Source: Gorsachius magnificus | Taxonomy: Eukaryota > Chordata > Aves > Pelecaniformes > Ardeidae | DNA: 64,000 bases | NCBI GenBank assembly: GCA_034008185.1 | Contig: CM067084.1 | Span: 67,490,612-67,554,611, forward strand | Reading direction: 5' to 3' | Part shown: piece after piece, positions 26,001 to 38,958 of the stretch | How the letters are laid out: the number at the start of each line of letters is the position of its first letter | Position numbering within the stretch: position 1 is the stretch's first letter | The notes under the pieces: model-generated | The model's database searches: none | The model's input: only the letters and a program-made list of their open reading frames with translations | Told to the model about the DNA's origin: nothing | Position numbers and translations under genes: made by a program

Positions 26001-29000
26001 AAGTTTTTCATTTTGGTTAGAATTAAAAAATGCTGAGTTTAGATTCCAGTTGAGAGTTGTTTTTTTTTTTTATTAAGCCTTTTTAGCAGTCTAAGAGGAG
26101 GAATCCTAGCTGCAGAGACTTTTTGTCACTTCATTTCTGAATGCTAGAGATGTTTGCTAAACAATTATTTTATTAATCTGTTTTTTAAAAGGAAAAAAAA
26201 CCCAACCCACCTCCTCTTTTCAGCTGGGGAATTAAATGTCAAGTTTTCTCCTGAAGGGCACATTTTATGAAGCAGTTATAAACCCTGAAATTAAGTTTGT
26301 AATGGAAAATATGACAAACTCAACTACGGCAATGCAAAAATATATTATTAACATTTAACACGTAAAGGGCCATATATATGAAATGTATTTGCAACACATT
26401 GCATGTTTATTACAATTAAAACACTTAAAAATGGAAAAAACCAGCACATACTCCAAATGTTTCTTAAATATTTGTTTAATATAGCCAGAACACATTGAAA
26501 ATTGTAGGACTGAAGAGTACATGGTAAGTGTTTAAATAACATCAAATGCAATAAAACGTTTCATTTGAAATGTTAAGCAGGTGATAAAAATGTCATGTAG
26601 AATTACTATTTGTTGTGTTTTAAAATAATATAATTAGGAGCAAATGCATAGGGAAAACTTAATCACTAAAGCAAAAGCTGTGTAAATTAGGTGTATTTGC
26701 ATTTGTTCAGGTATTCAGAATTTTACAGCAGATCAGAACCTTTATCAATGGCTGAGCTCGACCGCTGAGGCACATGGTGGTGGGACTGGACACTTCCATC
26801 CTCAGGGGCATTGGGATGTGTGAACAGTGCAGTAGCTCAAGGCACATGCTCCTGTCCCCTTACCAGCCAAGCCAACGGATCTAGGAAAAGAGGTAATAAA
26901 GGAAGTTTTTTTGCCCCCCTCCACTTTTCCCATCCCTGGAGGGGACAGAAGAGGTGAACTGAAAGCAATGCAAATCTCCCACAAGAGAAGGTGGCAAAGA
27001 GCAGGAGTGGCTGGCAAAGGAGAGGAAAAGAAGAAAATATCTGGCACCTTTAAACCTTCCTCACTAAAAATAAAAAAGAAAAAAAAGTGAAATGGAAGGA
27101 GACATAACTCATGGGAGGTGATGCTTTGGGTGACTAATACAGTCTGTCCACTTGTTAGACAAATGTTGGAAAATAAGTGTGCTCTACATGCTGCCTTGTA
27201 GCTATTTTTTTAAGTTGGGAAGGGACAAGTATGCTCAAGGGGAATTTTGACCATGGATCCTTAATATCACTTAATGATTTTTATATAGATGATATTTGTA
27301 GGACAACAAGGATTTTAGAAGCTAAAATAAAGCCATTAGTATCATTATCGATTCAATATTCCTTCTATTACCAGAAGTTCTGTAGTTTGCTCTCTGCTGA
27401 ATTACACTGTTTTTCTCCTTTAGTTGCCTATGTTAAATCATCTTTTCCATTTCAGGCTTCTTGTCCTACCAGCATCCTCCTGAATACTCACTCCTGTTTT
27501 CTATCAGAATACTTATTTGGCTACCTTGTCTGCCTTTGCTGGCACCAAAGAGTTACTATGCAAGGAGAAAGGTCTTTTCTGTTTGGTAAATAATAGCCCT
27601 AGTTATTATTTTGAGAGCAGGAATGAGTTGCTGCTACTTTCCCTGTCCTTTTCCTTAAGGCATAAGATGTTTTCATTGCCCTGCCGTTTCTTCTTTCTCC
27701 CCAAGGTCGGTTTCATTTTCAGTGGATACACTTAGACAAGTCTTGGATTTGATTCAGTTAAAATTACTGTATGTTTGGCCTCTGTATCATGGAAGCATAA
27801 GCAAAGCAGCTAAACACTGTGGAAAGTTGTTGTTCTCTGTTTTCCCTGGCCATGCATAAAGTTCTGCAGTGCAGAAGCTCAAACATTTTGCTTTGAATTG
27901 AGTCCCCAGGAATGATACGCTTTGTGGTCATATGCTAAATTGTAGACAGAATATAAACTAGCCATTTCTTCTCAATGCTCTTCACAGTAGCTGTTCTTTT
28001 TCTTTATGGCGGGATCCAGTCTTAGGTTCAGACTCTGTGTCTAGACCTGGGAATAAGCCCAACTTGCCTGTATAGGGAAGGGATGCTGACAACTCTGATA
28101 ACTGGTGGAAAAAGTTGAGCCTGTGTCTTCCCCTATTCACAGGTACTGTACAAAATTAGAATCAGCTTCAAGAATAACTCTTTAAAATAGCCAGGGAATG
28201 TCTGCTCTGCCTTGCATTGCTTCAGGAGCTCATTCCCCTCTTGCCTTTTGGCTGGTAACCAAACGGAGCAAACCAAACTGGGCTGGGAGGTGTCTTGACA
28301 GTGAGTCAGTGGTGTGCTACAGCTCTAACTTTCTAGTCCTCTCAATAATTTGTGAGTTGTAAAAAAGAGGATACAGCAAGAGAGGTTAACGACTTGCTGA
28401 CGAACACATGCTGGGACTAATTAACTAATGCCCTGCATATTTTAAAATTACTCAGGCCTGCGGAACAAGGGTCTATTTTAGTGTCACAGCAGTATGGCAT
28501 CATTCTGTATAGCTGTGAAAGACTCTGCTGGCTGCAAGGTGTTAGAGATCTGGACCCTGCTAGGAACAGTCTGGAGCAGAGACGGAATTGCAAGAATTTC
28601 AGCATCGGTATCAGGTGTCTGTTAGTCAAGACCTCTTCATGTTCAAGGTTATCTCCCACTTACTCTGCTCCTTTTGTTGGTGAAAAGCAAATCAGTGAAG
28701 TCCATACATGGAAACAGAGGTTTCACTTTGGTACTTCATAGTTTTCCTTCTTCAAAACCCGATGACTTATTATGAAACATTTCACTTGTGACAAAAATTA
28801 ACAAACTTATTAAGTTTTTCTTGCTTTTGTTAAAATGACTGATGAGCTCAGTTATTTCATAACCAACAGCTCTGCTGATTAATGAAAAAAACCCTTGTGC
28901 AGCACTAAAATTTGCATTAACCTAATTTAGTTTGCATTTGGACTCAATTTTGGTTTAAGCTACCAAAAATACAGGTGCTTGAGTAGTATATGCTTTGATA

Positions 29001-29815
29001 CTATATGGAGAAGTATCAACTTAGCTGTAGATAGCTAGTGAAGACTGTTAGAGTACCTTTAAATGAATGGTTTTGGCTATATAATGGAATGATTTACTAT
29101 TTAATACTTGCATACAATTTATTTATTACATAGGTCGTACATTTAATATTCTCCTAGAAGAGTGCTGGTGGTTTAACTACACTTAAAGCTATTTTAGAAA
29201 AAATGTCTTCATATTAATTGGACTCTCTAAATGTCTTGGTTTCATTTTTTCTCACTATATTTCAGACTTTTTCTTGATGGCAGTAGCTTTATAGAGCCTG
29301 ACCTATGAGTCTGTGAAACAAGCAATATCAACAAAGTGGCAACGAGGCTGTAGCCACGCTGGTGCCGTTCAGCAGAACACAAGAAGCAGAGTGGATATTT
29401 CATTTCCTTGGTATTGTAAGGAAATTTCTGGTATTCATAATAAACACGGCAGAGGATTACAATGTCTCTATTTTTCTCATAAACAATATTGGGACTATTA
29501 GTAAATGTAAATAAGAATATTGAAATTGATGTAAGAAAAATAACAAATAAATGTGAAGCAAAGTAGAATACATTTATTTAGCATTTGTTCATTTAATTTT
29601 AACTCCTTATGAATTATGTTTGCAAAACATGCCGAACAGGTTCTGTAAGATCTGGTTTTATTTTCACAGCACTGGGTGAGATATCACTAATTGCTATGAG
29701 GTAGAGAGAAGTAAAGAATATAAACAGAAAAGAGGGTTTTAGAAAAAAACATATTTTTTGAGAGAGCTTGCACGCTTACATTTCCTGCTTGTCTGATGGT
29801 CTAGAGATATTTCTA
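20001..29815. other. Long unique AT-rich non-coding stretch
   Basis: No gene or repeat was recognised in nearly 10 kb. There is a GC-richer patch at about 21955-22110, followed by 'TTTCTGCCCACAG' and an AATAAA string. It is not supported enough to call an exon. The longest frame is 138 codons (27177-27593, plus), hydrophobic and without a recognisable motif. A/T homopolymers occur at 25289, 25805 and 26061. A near-palindromic A/T patch around GGATCC at about 25800-25855 is best explained by low complexity. Confidence 0.6.
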
Positions 29816-29875
29816 CCCTGGAGATCAGAAGGCCTGACTTCTGTTATAAACTTGCTGCAGGGCTCTGAATAAATG
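29816..29875 (+). mobile_element. Possible MIR SINE fragment
   Basis: The segment 'CCTGGAGATCAGAAGGCCTG' followed by 'ACTTCTGTTATAAACTTGCT' resembles the 5' half of the MIR core in order and spacing. It is short and diverged, so chance similarity cannot be excluded. Confidence 0.35.
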
Positions 29876-32800
29876 CAGTGTTCAGAGCAGTCCAGGCGAT
29901 AGGGTGATTGAAAACACATTCATGACAGTAGAGTTTCCATCATCTGTAGCAGTGAGAAAGATTGATAAGCACACAGTACAATGGATGCACAATCTTCTCT
30001 ATCTGGACCTGTTCAAGGTAACTCAGAATCTTTGTTTCCAAAGTAAGGGTGTAATAGTCCATGTTGTTTACTAGAGGTGCTCAACAAAGGTAGTTTATGA
30101 ATTAATGTCTATTATAAAATCTTGCACAATTTGAGAGTCAGGTTTAGACTGCCTAAAGTAAAATGACCTAATTGTGGTCAAAGTCATCTGACTGCTTAGA
30201 AAAAATAGCAGCTCCATCAAAAAGTTGCTGTTCAGCCTAACAGAGCAGTTAGGCTGACTACTCTATTCTATGGGTAGGGAAAAACCCCTTGTAGAGAAAC
30301 ACTGTACAATTCTATTAACAGGTCAGATTACTATGGTTATAATTACTCAGGTTTAACTTTTGTAGGAAAAGAGCTCAATTCCACACTCTTAATCATATTG
30401 GGTGGGCAAAATTGAAATATTTGTCAGCTGTGCACTTTCCTTAAAACTAAGCGGAGCGACAGTTTCAGGCAGCCTTGTTGCAAGTTGTCTTGACATCTGG
30501 TTTTCTTATTTGCTAATTGTTTTGAAGTTCTTACAAACAGTGCTTTAAGTACACACAGGCATATATATTAAGGATCCAACCTATTAGAAATTTAGGTATG
30601 ACAGGATTATAAACGTGATTTGATACCTTATAAAGCCCAAGACACCTGACCGGTGCATAGGCTCTGTTGCTTGATGTAGTCAGGTGATAACATGTACACT
30701 CATGCTGCTTACTTCAGCAAGTGTCAAAAGTTCATGCTAAGTACTACATAAATTATCACCTAATTAAGTGCTGTTATGGTTTGGATTGGGAGGGAAGTGT
30801 AAACTTGATTCTCCTTGGAGAGCTATATGCAGAAATATGATGTAGAATTAATTTTACGAATAAAGGTCAAAGATCAAAGTCTGAACGAACTTAGTGGAAG
30901 AAGGAACTAGAAGGGAATCTTGACTTCCTTAATTAAATCCTTTTCTGCTCATGAAAATACTAAGAGGTTAATTTGGTTTTATGGGTACTTCCCCATTATA
31001 CTGTAGAGATGTCAGAAGCACTGTTCTGTTACTGGCACAGATTATACCTTATAGGCCTTCTGAACTTCCCATTGCTACTCTTACATCAGTAGTTACTGAA
31101 TCATAATTTAGGAATGCCAAAAAAACCATTCACCTGGAGGTTGGACTTTAGGATTAAAAGATAATGCTATCATGGAATGGTCTTATCTGAAGACATTAAA
31201 CATGTATATATATGTCTATCAATTTACTATATTCATATAAACCATCCAAATACGTTATTTGTGTGTTAGACCTGAAGATACATGTAATTTTGCTGGGCAA
31301 GTGATGATATTGTCCTGGCCGGCTAAGAATTTTAAAATATAGAATCTAATACCTGCATCAGTTCAAGGAAATATTTAAAATCAATAATAATCTTCAGACA
31401 TCTGGGCACTAGGGAAAGACCCTAAAATAATTTCAGCTATAATTTGTTTGGATAAGGCACAAAAATAATCTGTTTCTCTCCCATTTATTCCAACAGTTTA
31501 TGTGACTATATTAGAATATCCATAAACGTTAAAAAAGGTCTGTTCTTGTGATAGTATCACCATTTCCTTCAGCTTTTGAGATGTACCTTTTGAAGAGGCC
31601 TAATTCAACAACAGTTTGTGGTTCATGTGGAGATCTATACAAAGACCCTTATGATGCTTTAGACTATAGTGTCCTTTAGGACAGCATCTATCTACGTTTA
31701 ACATACCAAAGAAGATGTGGATTCAGTGGTGAGTGACATTTTTTGCCACTGCTAGATCATAAATGAAGTAAAATCTGATAATGTTCATGATCCCTGGAAG
31801 AGAGGGAAACCGTCAAAGATATGGAACTAAACTGAGAAATCTGAAGCCAGGATAACTTTTAAGAAGCACTTTGAGAGGGATCAAACCACGTATTTTCAAG
31901 CAATGAAGAGATTCTTCCAAAGCAGTCTGTGGTACTACCACCAAAAACAACAAGGAAGTCAACATTAGCAGTATGACAGTTACAACATTGATTTGGGAAA
32001 GTGTATCCTAGTTTATTTTTTCCTTCAACTAGACAGCTACCAGCTGAAAGCAGCTGAACACCCAGGGACATCTGTGTTAAAACAACACTTGCGAGTGGAA
32101 AGAAACACGAAGTGGAGCGAGGGGAAAAAAATAGTCAAGCACAAAGAAGCGAGGTAGCCAAACAGGCAGCTTCTTATCCCAAAATGCCTCTGACATTTCT
32201 TCTTCTCTGCACTTCAGGAAGATAGAGAGGGGGGAAATGTCGGCAGTGTGATAGTTTTTTGTGGCAAGTAGTTTTCCGCATCACAAAGACCACCGCTACC
32301 ACAGCTGGCACCGCAGGTAGTTTTCGCAAAGACACCAAAGGCTGCACCACTGTAGAGACCAAATTACTTCCTCTTCTCCTCCCCAGATGAAGTCTGAAGT
32401 GTGTTGGCATATCTGTGTTGGAAAATTTGTATTGACGTTACCAATACCAAGAAGAGATTTCCCTTGCTACAGTGTGCCTGACCTAGTTACACATTCACAC
32501 TGTTGACTGAAGGAGAGAGGAGTTGTTTGCACAGAGTTCTTGAAGATCTTCAGTGGCACCAAACCACCTTAGCAATGGTATAAGTAGTAATATTTTCACT
32601 GCCTTCTATGGAGTTTTGTTCTTTATGTCTGTTTGTTTTGAATGATGTGCTTTTATGTATGACTTTCTCACTAAAAAGAACTAAAGACAAAAATTGTATG
32701 TATATATCTACACATACAAGGGGATGTGCTTAACCAGTATTGCTGAGCTGGAGATGCTGCTCAAGAACTAAGGCCAGACCAAATGGTTCTTAAAGCATTT

Positions 32801-33809
32801 TATATTGGTCTTTGTTGTCAATGTATGGATGTTACAGAAAAGTGGAATACTCAGTTTTTACTTGGCCCCTGAACTCTGTATTTGTCTTCTGTTGTAATGC
32901 TGTAGTACCTCTATGCTGCAAAAGTGTGTATTCTGCTAATTTTGATATACATTATACCGTAGAACTCAAAAAAGGAGGTGACACCTATTAAAAAGAGAAA
33001 TATTTAATGTCACATTAATGTAAACATCTCAGCACTTCTCACACTGCCAAGCTAGCAGTATGCCCTACAGTGATCCCAGCCTTCAGACAGGAGGCTGTTT
33101 CATACAACATTTAGAGACTACCTGAATTGCCCATTTCTGTGGCCTCTTTTTCATTACATGCTTCTTGTGCAAGTGTGGGTAAGGCAATGAGGAGAGGGCT
33201 TACCTGCCAGCTTTTTCCGGTTTCTGAAACACTTGAAGTACTGAGCCTAATCAAGGCTTGTAAAATGAGCAGTGTTGCAGAAATGTAAAGCATTATCTAA
33301 TTATTAACAGCGTATCAGAGGTGTTCCCCAAAGGTACATAACGATGTCCAGATCTCACGTTGTTCTTCAACCCGGCAGGAGCAGAATGGCAGTCAGACGC
33401 AGTCCTCGGGGGATGTTTTCCAGGGCTTATTTCCTGCAACTGCTGACAAGCCCTGGTTGCTTCTTATGGCCTGAGGACCTGCTTTTGTTCATTGCAATGT
33501 TCAGGTAACCCTGACAGAGTGTCCAGCAGTCACTCAACAACTTTGTCATGGTTATTTGGTCAGCCTGCTCTGCTGTGTTGGTTCTATGAATGGTTAATGC
33601 CTGCTGGTAGAACAAAAGCTGCTTTAAACTGTTACCAGGTGAGTGATGATCTCTGAGCTGTCCCTAAAACACGGAAAATCATTTGTGGCTCTGCAGCATC
33701 TGTTTCTCCCCTTCTATATCACAGGGAGACTTAGTATAAAATTCATTCAATAAAACCTGGAATTCACTTACTTCAGTGAATGAACAGTTAAGTGCCATCA
33801 GTTTTCTGT
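29876..33809. other. Unique AT-rich non-coding stretch
   Basis: No gene was recognised. A composite nuclear-receptor/TCF-type motif lies at 30864-30879. The part from 32080 to 32400 is slightly richer in CpG than its surroundings but too short and too weak for a CpG island. A consensus 5' splice string CAG|GTGAGT lies at 33636-33644 on the plus strand. Confidence 0.55.
30864..30879 (+). promoter_or_regulatory. Candidate DR1 / TCF-LEF composite site
   Basis: AGGTCAAAGATCAAAG contains AGGTCA-A-AGATCA, a direct repeat of nuclear-receptor half-sites with one-base spacing (the HNF4/RXR-type DR1 layout). It overlaps AGATCAAAG, the TCF/LEF consensus core. The motif is seen; its function is inference, as such strings also arise by chance. 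Confidence 0.25.
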
Positions 33810-33930
33810 AGAGCATGGTCTAATCCTGGCTCTGCCATTTATTACCATTGTCACTGTGAGCCAGACATACTGTTTGGTGCCTCAGTATTCTCACCTATGC
33901 AGTTAAGACAACAAGGAATTATTCTGAGGC
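33810..33930 (+). mobile_element. MIR SINE remnant
   Basis: A good match to the MIR core read forward: 'TAATCCTGGCTCTGCCATTT', then a diverged stretch with the sense of 'GTCACTGTGAGCC', then 'GTGCCTCAGTATTCTCACCT', followed by 'ATTATTCTGAGG'. All pieces are in the consensus order. It is one of the clearest MIRs in the window. Confidence 0.82.
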
Positions 33931-36900
33931 TTGCTCTTGCACAGGTTTTGAATGGGTTTTTGGCCAGGGAACAATAAAAAGGCACAACAAGCATGCCCTC
34001 TGGGTCTCTTACTTTCTGTATGCACAAGCCAGCCAATTGCATCAGTTGGAAGTTTTGTGAAAAGGCAGGCTGGATGATGGAGCAAGTATGATGACATGAA
34101 AGAAACTCCACGGTCTGCTCTTCTGAGGTCTTGAGCAAAGAGGAACACACATACCTCTGGCCTGAATTTGGTTTACCAATCTTTCAGTTCCTCATCTGAA
34201 AGCTTAGGATCAGTCAGTGTGCTAGAAATTCTACTGGACTCACAGCCAACGTGTCTGCAATGCTTCTTTCAGCAAACACAAACCAAGTTTAAGGGCCTGG
34301 AAAACAGTGCAGCATTTCGCTGGCCCAAAAGCAAAAATAAACCATGCACAGTATGTCACATTAGCTCTTAACTGTCTCCAGGAAGCGAAATGTTTGACAG
34401 GGAAATATATTTGCTTGTGGCCTCATTTGATTCATGTTTCAAGAAAAGAATTGAAGTCATACCCCCAGCGGAGCACATACATCGATCAAGGGGAGGATAC
34501 TGCAGCCTACAGGATGTCATCTTCCTGCAACCTCCTCCCTGCTTCCCTGTGGAGTCAAAGTGCCGTTCAAGTGAAGGAGATTTTAGAAAAGGGGTACGAT
34601 GGTTTTTTTCCCTCAACACGGATGGGAGTGTTTTAGATGGCAAAAGAACTGTGTTGTACCCTCTCTGAATCATCTTGTTGGAAAGCAGGAGATATTTCCT
34701 GAATTATTTAAGAAAACGTGCCTTCTTAATCTCTGTTCCTCCTCCCTATAGGATACACCACAGGCTGCTGCTGATCACTGTTCGTCGCTTCCAAGTCCTT
34801 GTACCCAGCATGGCTAACCTGATGAGCCAGCCATCCAGATCCCAACGGCCAGCTACTCCCAAAGTATGCAGCAAGCAGCATGGTTCTGTGTGGGATAAAA
34901 TGGATGGGATCAGCATGAGCTAGGTGTAGAAATCTTTCCATATTGGGAAGGGATGATTTCATTGTGGTGGATCTCTTTACACCTAACTTTCCACTCCCTG
35001 TCTCCGCCCAGTAGGAAAACATGCAGAAATATTAGTAGAAGCTTCCACAGAGTTAGTAAAAAAATGGAACAACTCCATAAGGAAATCTGTGGAATTACCC
35101 TCATGTAAGAAATGTATGCCAGAAGAGACTGGGTCCAGAGTGTAGAACGTGATTTATAAAATACAGAACACAATCCAATTTCCAATTTCTGATTTGGTTC
35201 TTAATCTTTTTTCTCCACCTCACTGTGGATGTGCTGTACCTGTTAAGGATGCCTTCTCAGACTAACCTCAGTGTTAGCTTCCTTGCAACAGAATAGTAAA
35301 ATTTAGTCTTAAAAGTAGAGATAAAATGTTTAGAGAGGAATGGAAGGGATTTGCTAATGTTCTACTCCACGAGCCACAGTAACTGTTGTCTTCTTTTCTT
35401 CATCTCATCTTAAAATTCTGCTATTTTTTCCTTTCTTTCTGACATGGAGAGTATCAGAACACTGTAAGAAACCTACTGCTGAACTCTACTTGTAGCACCT
35501 CTCCACACTGCTGTGATTGATGGGGAGGTGACTCCAGAATTCAAGACGTGGGTGTTTGTGTTTTTGTGCCCAAAATACTTCTTAAGCTATTTTAAGTAGG
35601 CAAGCAGATATGCTAAAGCACTAAAAATAAATATTTAAAAATACTTGACCTCAAAATACCGATCCATCAGAAGCAGAGGGTAAAAGGACCTTTAAAGGGA
35701 TCTTTTCCTTGCATCCTACCCAGAGCAGAACCTCAGATTTACAGACTTGTGGTTAAGGCAGATCTACACTGAGCTGCCACCTCAGCTGGCATGACAGGAA
35801 AGGCCAGATATTTTCCAGGTTTCTTGTCCTCTTGGCGTGGATGTTGCAGGTCTCAGCACAGCAAGAGGGTTTCCAATCTCTACTTAATGAGATACTATGG
35901 CTTCCAAAGGCCACCTTGCAGGTCACAGCCTGTGCAAAGGAGATGCTGTTCTGAACACCGCCTTCTACACAGTTGTGGCCATCATAGGAACTGCTTCTGC
36001 ACAATATTAGCAAAATTTTACCCTCACAGAAGCATGTTCCCCTTTTGAAAAGCACTAATCCTATCATCAGGTTGTTCTCTTGATTTTATTTACTCCCTTT
36101 CAGCTCTTCTGTGTGTTTTTTTGTTTTGTTTTTTTTTTCACAGCAGGGACGGAGCCAACCTCGTGTGGCTCACCAGTTCTCTGTGGAGCGACAGGAACCA
36201 GACCACAGCTTGGGCACCTCAGCAGGCGGAGGTCCCAGCTCCTCTGAAAGGAGCATCAGATGGAGTATTAAAGAAGGATGTGTTCTCACAGCTGCCCAGC
36301 ACTATCAACACTAACCAGCAGGATGATCTGGATTTCTGCCGCCCGTGCCAGATGGCAGCATTTTGATTCTCTGGTCTTCATTGCAGGTCTGTGTTCTGTG
36401 GTTATGGTAAGACTTCATCCTGAAATAGCTGCTTGGTTTTTGAAATGCAGGTATGGATTGGATATTTCAAGCTGCAAGTTTCAATTGAACCCATAAGCAG
36501 CAATTGAGTTTAAGAAATGAGGAAAGATTTTCCCAGGTATTTAAAATCTGGGCAGAATGATACAGTGTTGGTAGGCAGCTTGCTCCATGCTGAATGAAAC
36601 CCAGAGATCTGTTACTGCAGGGATTACACATTGCAATATACGTGTGTAAATATATATTCGGTCAGAAAAGAATTCAAATGCTTATACCCCACATAATCCA
36701 AAATGTCCTGTCTAATATCATGATAAATACAGTGAACAATTTGGGTTTTAATTTGCAACTTAGTATTGTAAGGAACTTGGTATCTTAAGGAAAGTTTATC
36801 ATCTTATGACCAAAGCCCAAATCTGCTTTTACAATTTGTATTTTGGACCCTTCCTGTTCTGAAGATAAAAAGTGTTTTGTTAAAAAGGCAAATATCTCCA

Positions 36901-38287
36901 TGAAGACAGAATACATAAACATGTCAGTTTGTTTTTGTCTTACACTCAGGGTTACATCCAGTCTTGAGATGTGTTGGGGCAGAGAGGAGAATTGCCAGAT
37001 ATAAATAATGGCACATAACAACAAGCAGTAGTCTAACATAAGAGCAGGCTGTGTATCCCTGGTTCATATGGAAATACAATCCTTGCTGCTGGGACATGGA
37101 TAGCTGAGGTTCAGTGGTCATCTTGGCTTACAGAGGGTTGGGTTGGAAGTGTTTTTTTTTGTTTCTAATTGGGACAGCTTATTTTGCTATAAGTTCACCT
37201 TTTCCTATGTTAATGACTTTGGTGTGTCAGGGAGACCTACTTCAACATCATGAAGCAGCAAAGCCAGAGAGCAGTAGAAATAGGGCCCATTGCATGTCTT
37301 GAATGCTGGAAGTGATGAAGAAACCAATTCACAGATGCTCTTCAAAAGATAAGGGTTTCTTTCCCTATTGCGGAAAGTGAGAATATTGTTACAGGGAGCA
37401 AGTGATCAGTAGTGATGCTTGCTGCATAAAAGACTTTCAACGCATGTCTCCCTGCTAACTCAGCCACTGTTTTTAGGATGTTTTGTGACACCACAAAGCA
37501 GCTGTTCTTTACTCTTCTGACTAAGACATTTATATTCAACCCTGACATTTTAATCTAATAAAAAAAAAAGCTTTTTACCTCCTTGCAGTATAAACAGAGA
37601 ACCTCTATATAATGGGCATCTGTGGAATATGGAATTAATCCCACTAGTGCGGAAAAACCTTCATAACTCTCTTGCGGCTTCATCACTCTTTGAGTTATGA
37701 GGTCTTCCTCTCACTTGTGGGATAAAGTCCAAATCCCACAGAAGCTTATTATGTGTCCACTATTTATTCAGACTTCATCATTTAAAACAAAACACTTAAG
37801 AAAGACACTGGGAAACATTTAAAATCAAAGAGGTTTCAGTCTGAGGAATATTTGTTGTATTTGAAGGTTTTTCAAAGCAGAGAAGAAAAAGTTCATTTTA
37901 GTCCTGATAACCACTGAACTTGCTGCTTCTGCTTATTTTTCTTTTTTTCTTTTTCTCCATGGAGATATTCTGAGTGTTTTTCCTTTCTTTCTTATATGAT
38001 TTTCTAAATCTTTTAGTATCCTTGTGAAGACGTCACTCACTTTTGTCTGCCTTGCAGCCCAATGACTAGTGCCATTAACTGTGAGAGCCCTTGTGCCCCG
38101 GCTTACGGATGTAAGTGTACTTGTTGTATCTTGACTTGCAGAATGTCCTTTAAGTGACACGCACTGTTTTGCAAAAGGGTAACATAACACAAAAATGCTA
38201 GCTAAAGCTTAAACCTGGTAGTTTAGCAGTACTAACATTTTGTACCAAGGTTGTTCTGGAGCTAAGAAGGTTGGGCAGTAGGTAGGG
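33931..38287. other. Non-coding stretch with weak exon-like signals
   Basis: No known gene was recognised. Two plus-strand places combine a pyrimidine-rich run, an AG acceptor and an open stretch after it. One is TCCTCCTCCCTATAG ending at 34751, open to a stop near 34923. The other is a long T-rich run ending CACAG at 36143, open in two frames to about 36314 and 36366. Local GC rises over both. Together with the donor-like string at 33636-33644 they could be exons of an unannotated transcript. None encodes a protein I recognise. Confidence 0.3.
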
Positions 38288-38395
38288 AAACCTGAGCTTG
38301 ATTTAAAGCTCTATCATGTAATCTGTCTGGGCACATTTAAATCTCTTTGTCTTCCCTTGCCTTAGTTTCTACAGACAGACTGTTAGAATGCTGAT
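38288..38395 (+). mobile_element. MIR SINE remnant
   Basis: It reads 'CCTGAGCTTGATTTAAAGCT', 'CTATCATGTAATCTGTCTGG', 'AAATCTCTTTG' and 'TGCCTTAGTTTCTACAGA'. This is the forward MIR core in correct order, heavily substituted. Confidence 0.7.
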
Positions 38396-38842
38396 TCTTT
38401 TTTTCACCTCTGTTTCTTTGTGGTCTATCTGCATCTCAGATAAAGTGGAAGCTAATGTCCACCAAATCATTTGATATAATGCAAGCGAACAGAGTCATTA
38501 CATTAGCCTTGCTGCATGGGAGTGAATTAAATTGCTTCATTTTAGTAATTTATGATATAGGTTCAAGCAAGAATCTTTACAGTCACTATTTTACAAAGTA
38601 AGCATGGGACCAGATTAAAAAATGTGTTTTAATTACCTTGATGCTTTTTAAGTCATGCAAATGTTATTATTGTTATTGATATACTAAAAATCTGTTAAGC
38701 TTGTTATTCCTGGATTTGTAGCTCTTTTCTCCATTTCTTCCTATTTTTGGAGTTACTATTATCACCTATATAATTCTCCCCTTCCCTCCCACAGGAGGCA
38801 GAATTCTCAAAACAGTTGCGAGGAATAAAGAACTCTCTCTTA
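38396..38842. other. AT-rich segment, candidate regulatory element
   Basis: Complex AT-rich sequence without simple repeats, lying between two oppositely oriented MIRs. It holds a perfect octamer ATGCAAAT (38655-38662, POU-factor type) and several TAAT/ATTA cores. These features are typical of vertebrate enhancers but not specific to them. Confidence 0.25.
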
Positions 38843-38958
38843 CACCTGGGAAAAATGTGGCAGAAGGGGTTTAATTTACTATTCCAGTGTTATTCTGTAC
38901 ATCAGAGGCAGAACTGGGATGAGAAGCCAGAAGTTGCTGGCTGCCAGCCCTGAGCTCG
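38843..38958 (-). mobile_element. MIR SINE remnant
   Basis: The plus strand shows the reverse complement of MIR: 'GGAAAAATGTGGCAGAAGG', then 'CAGAGGCAGAACTGGGATGA', 'GAAGCCAGAAGTTGCTGGCT' and 'GCCAGCCCTGAGCTC'. The order fits the 'aggtcacacag...cagagctggga...cccaggagtcctggctccca' layout of reptile and bird MIR copies. Confidence 0.72.

Noticed and set aside
27177..27593. 138-codon plus-strand hydrophobic frame
   Set aside because: The composition fits T-rich non-coding DNA. There is no recognisable motif, signal or exon boundary.
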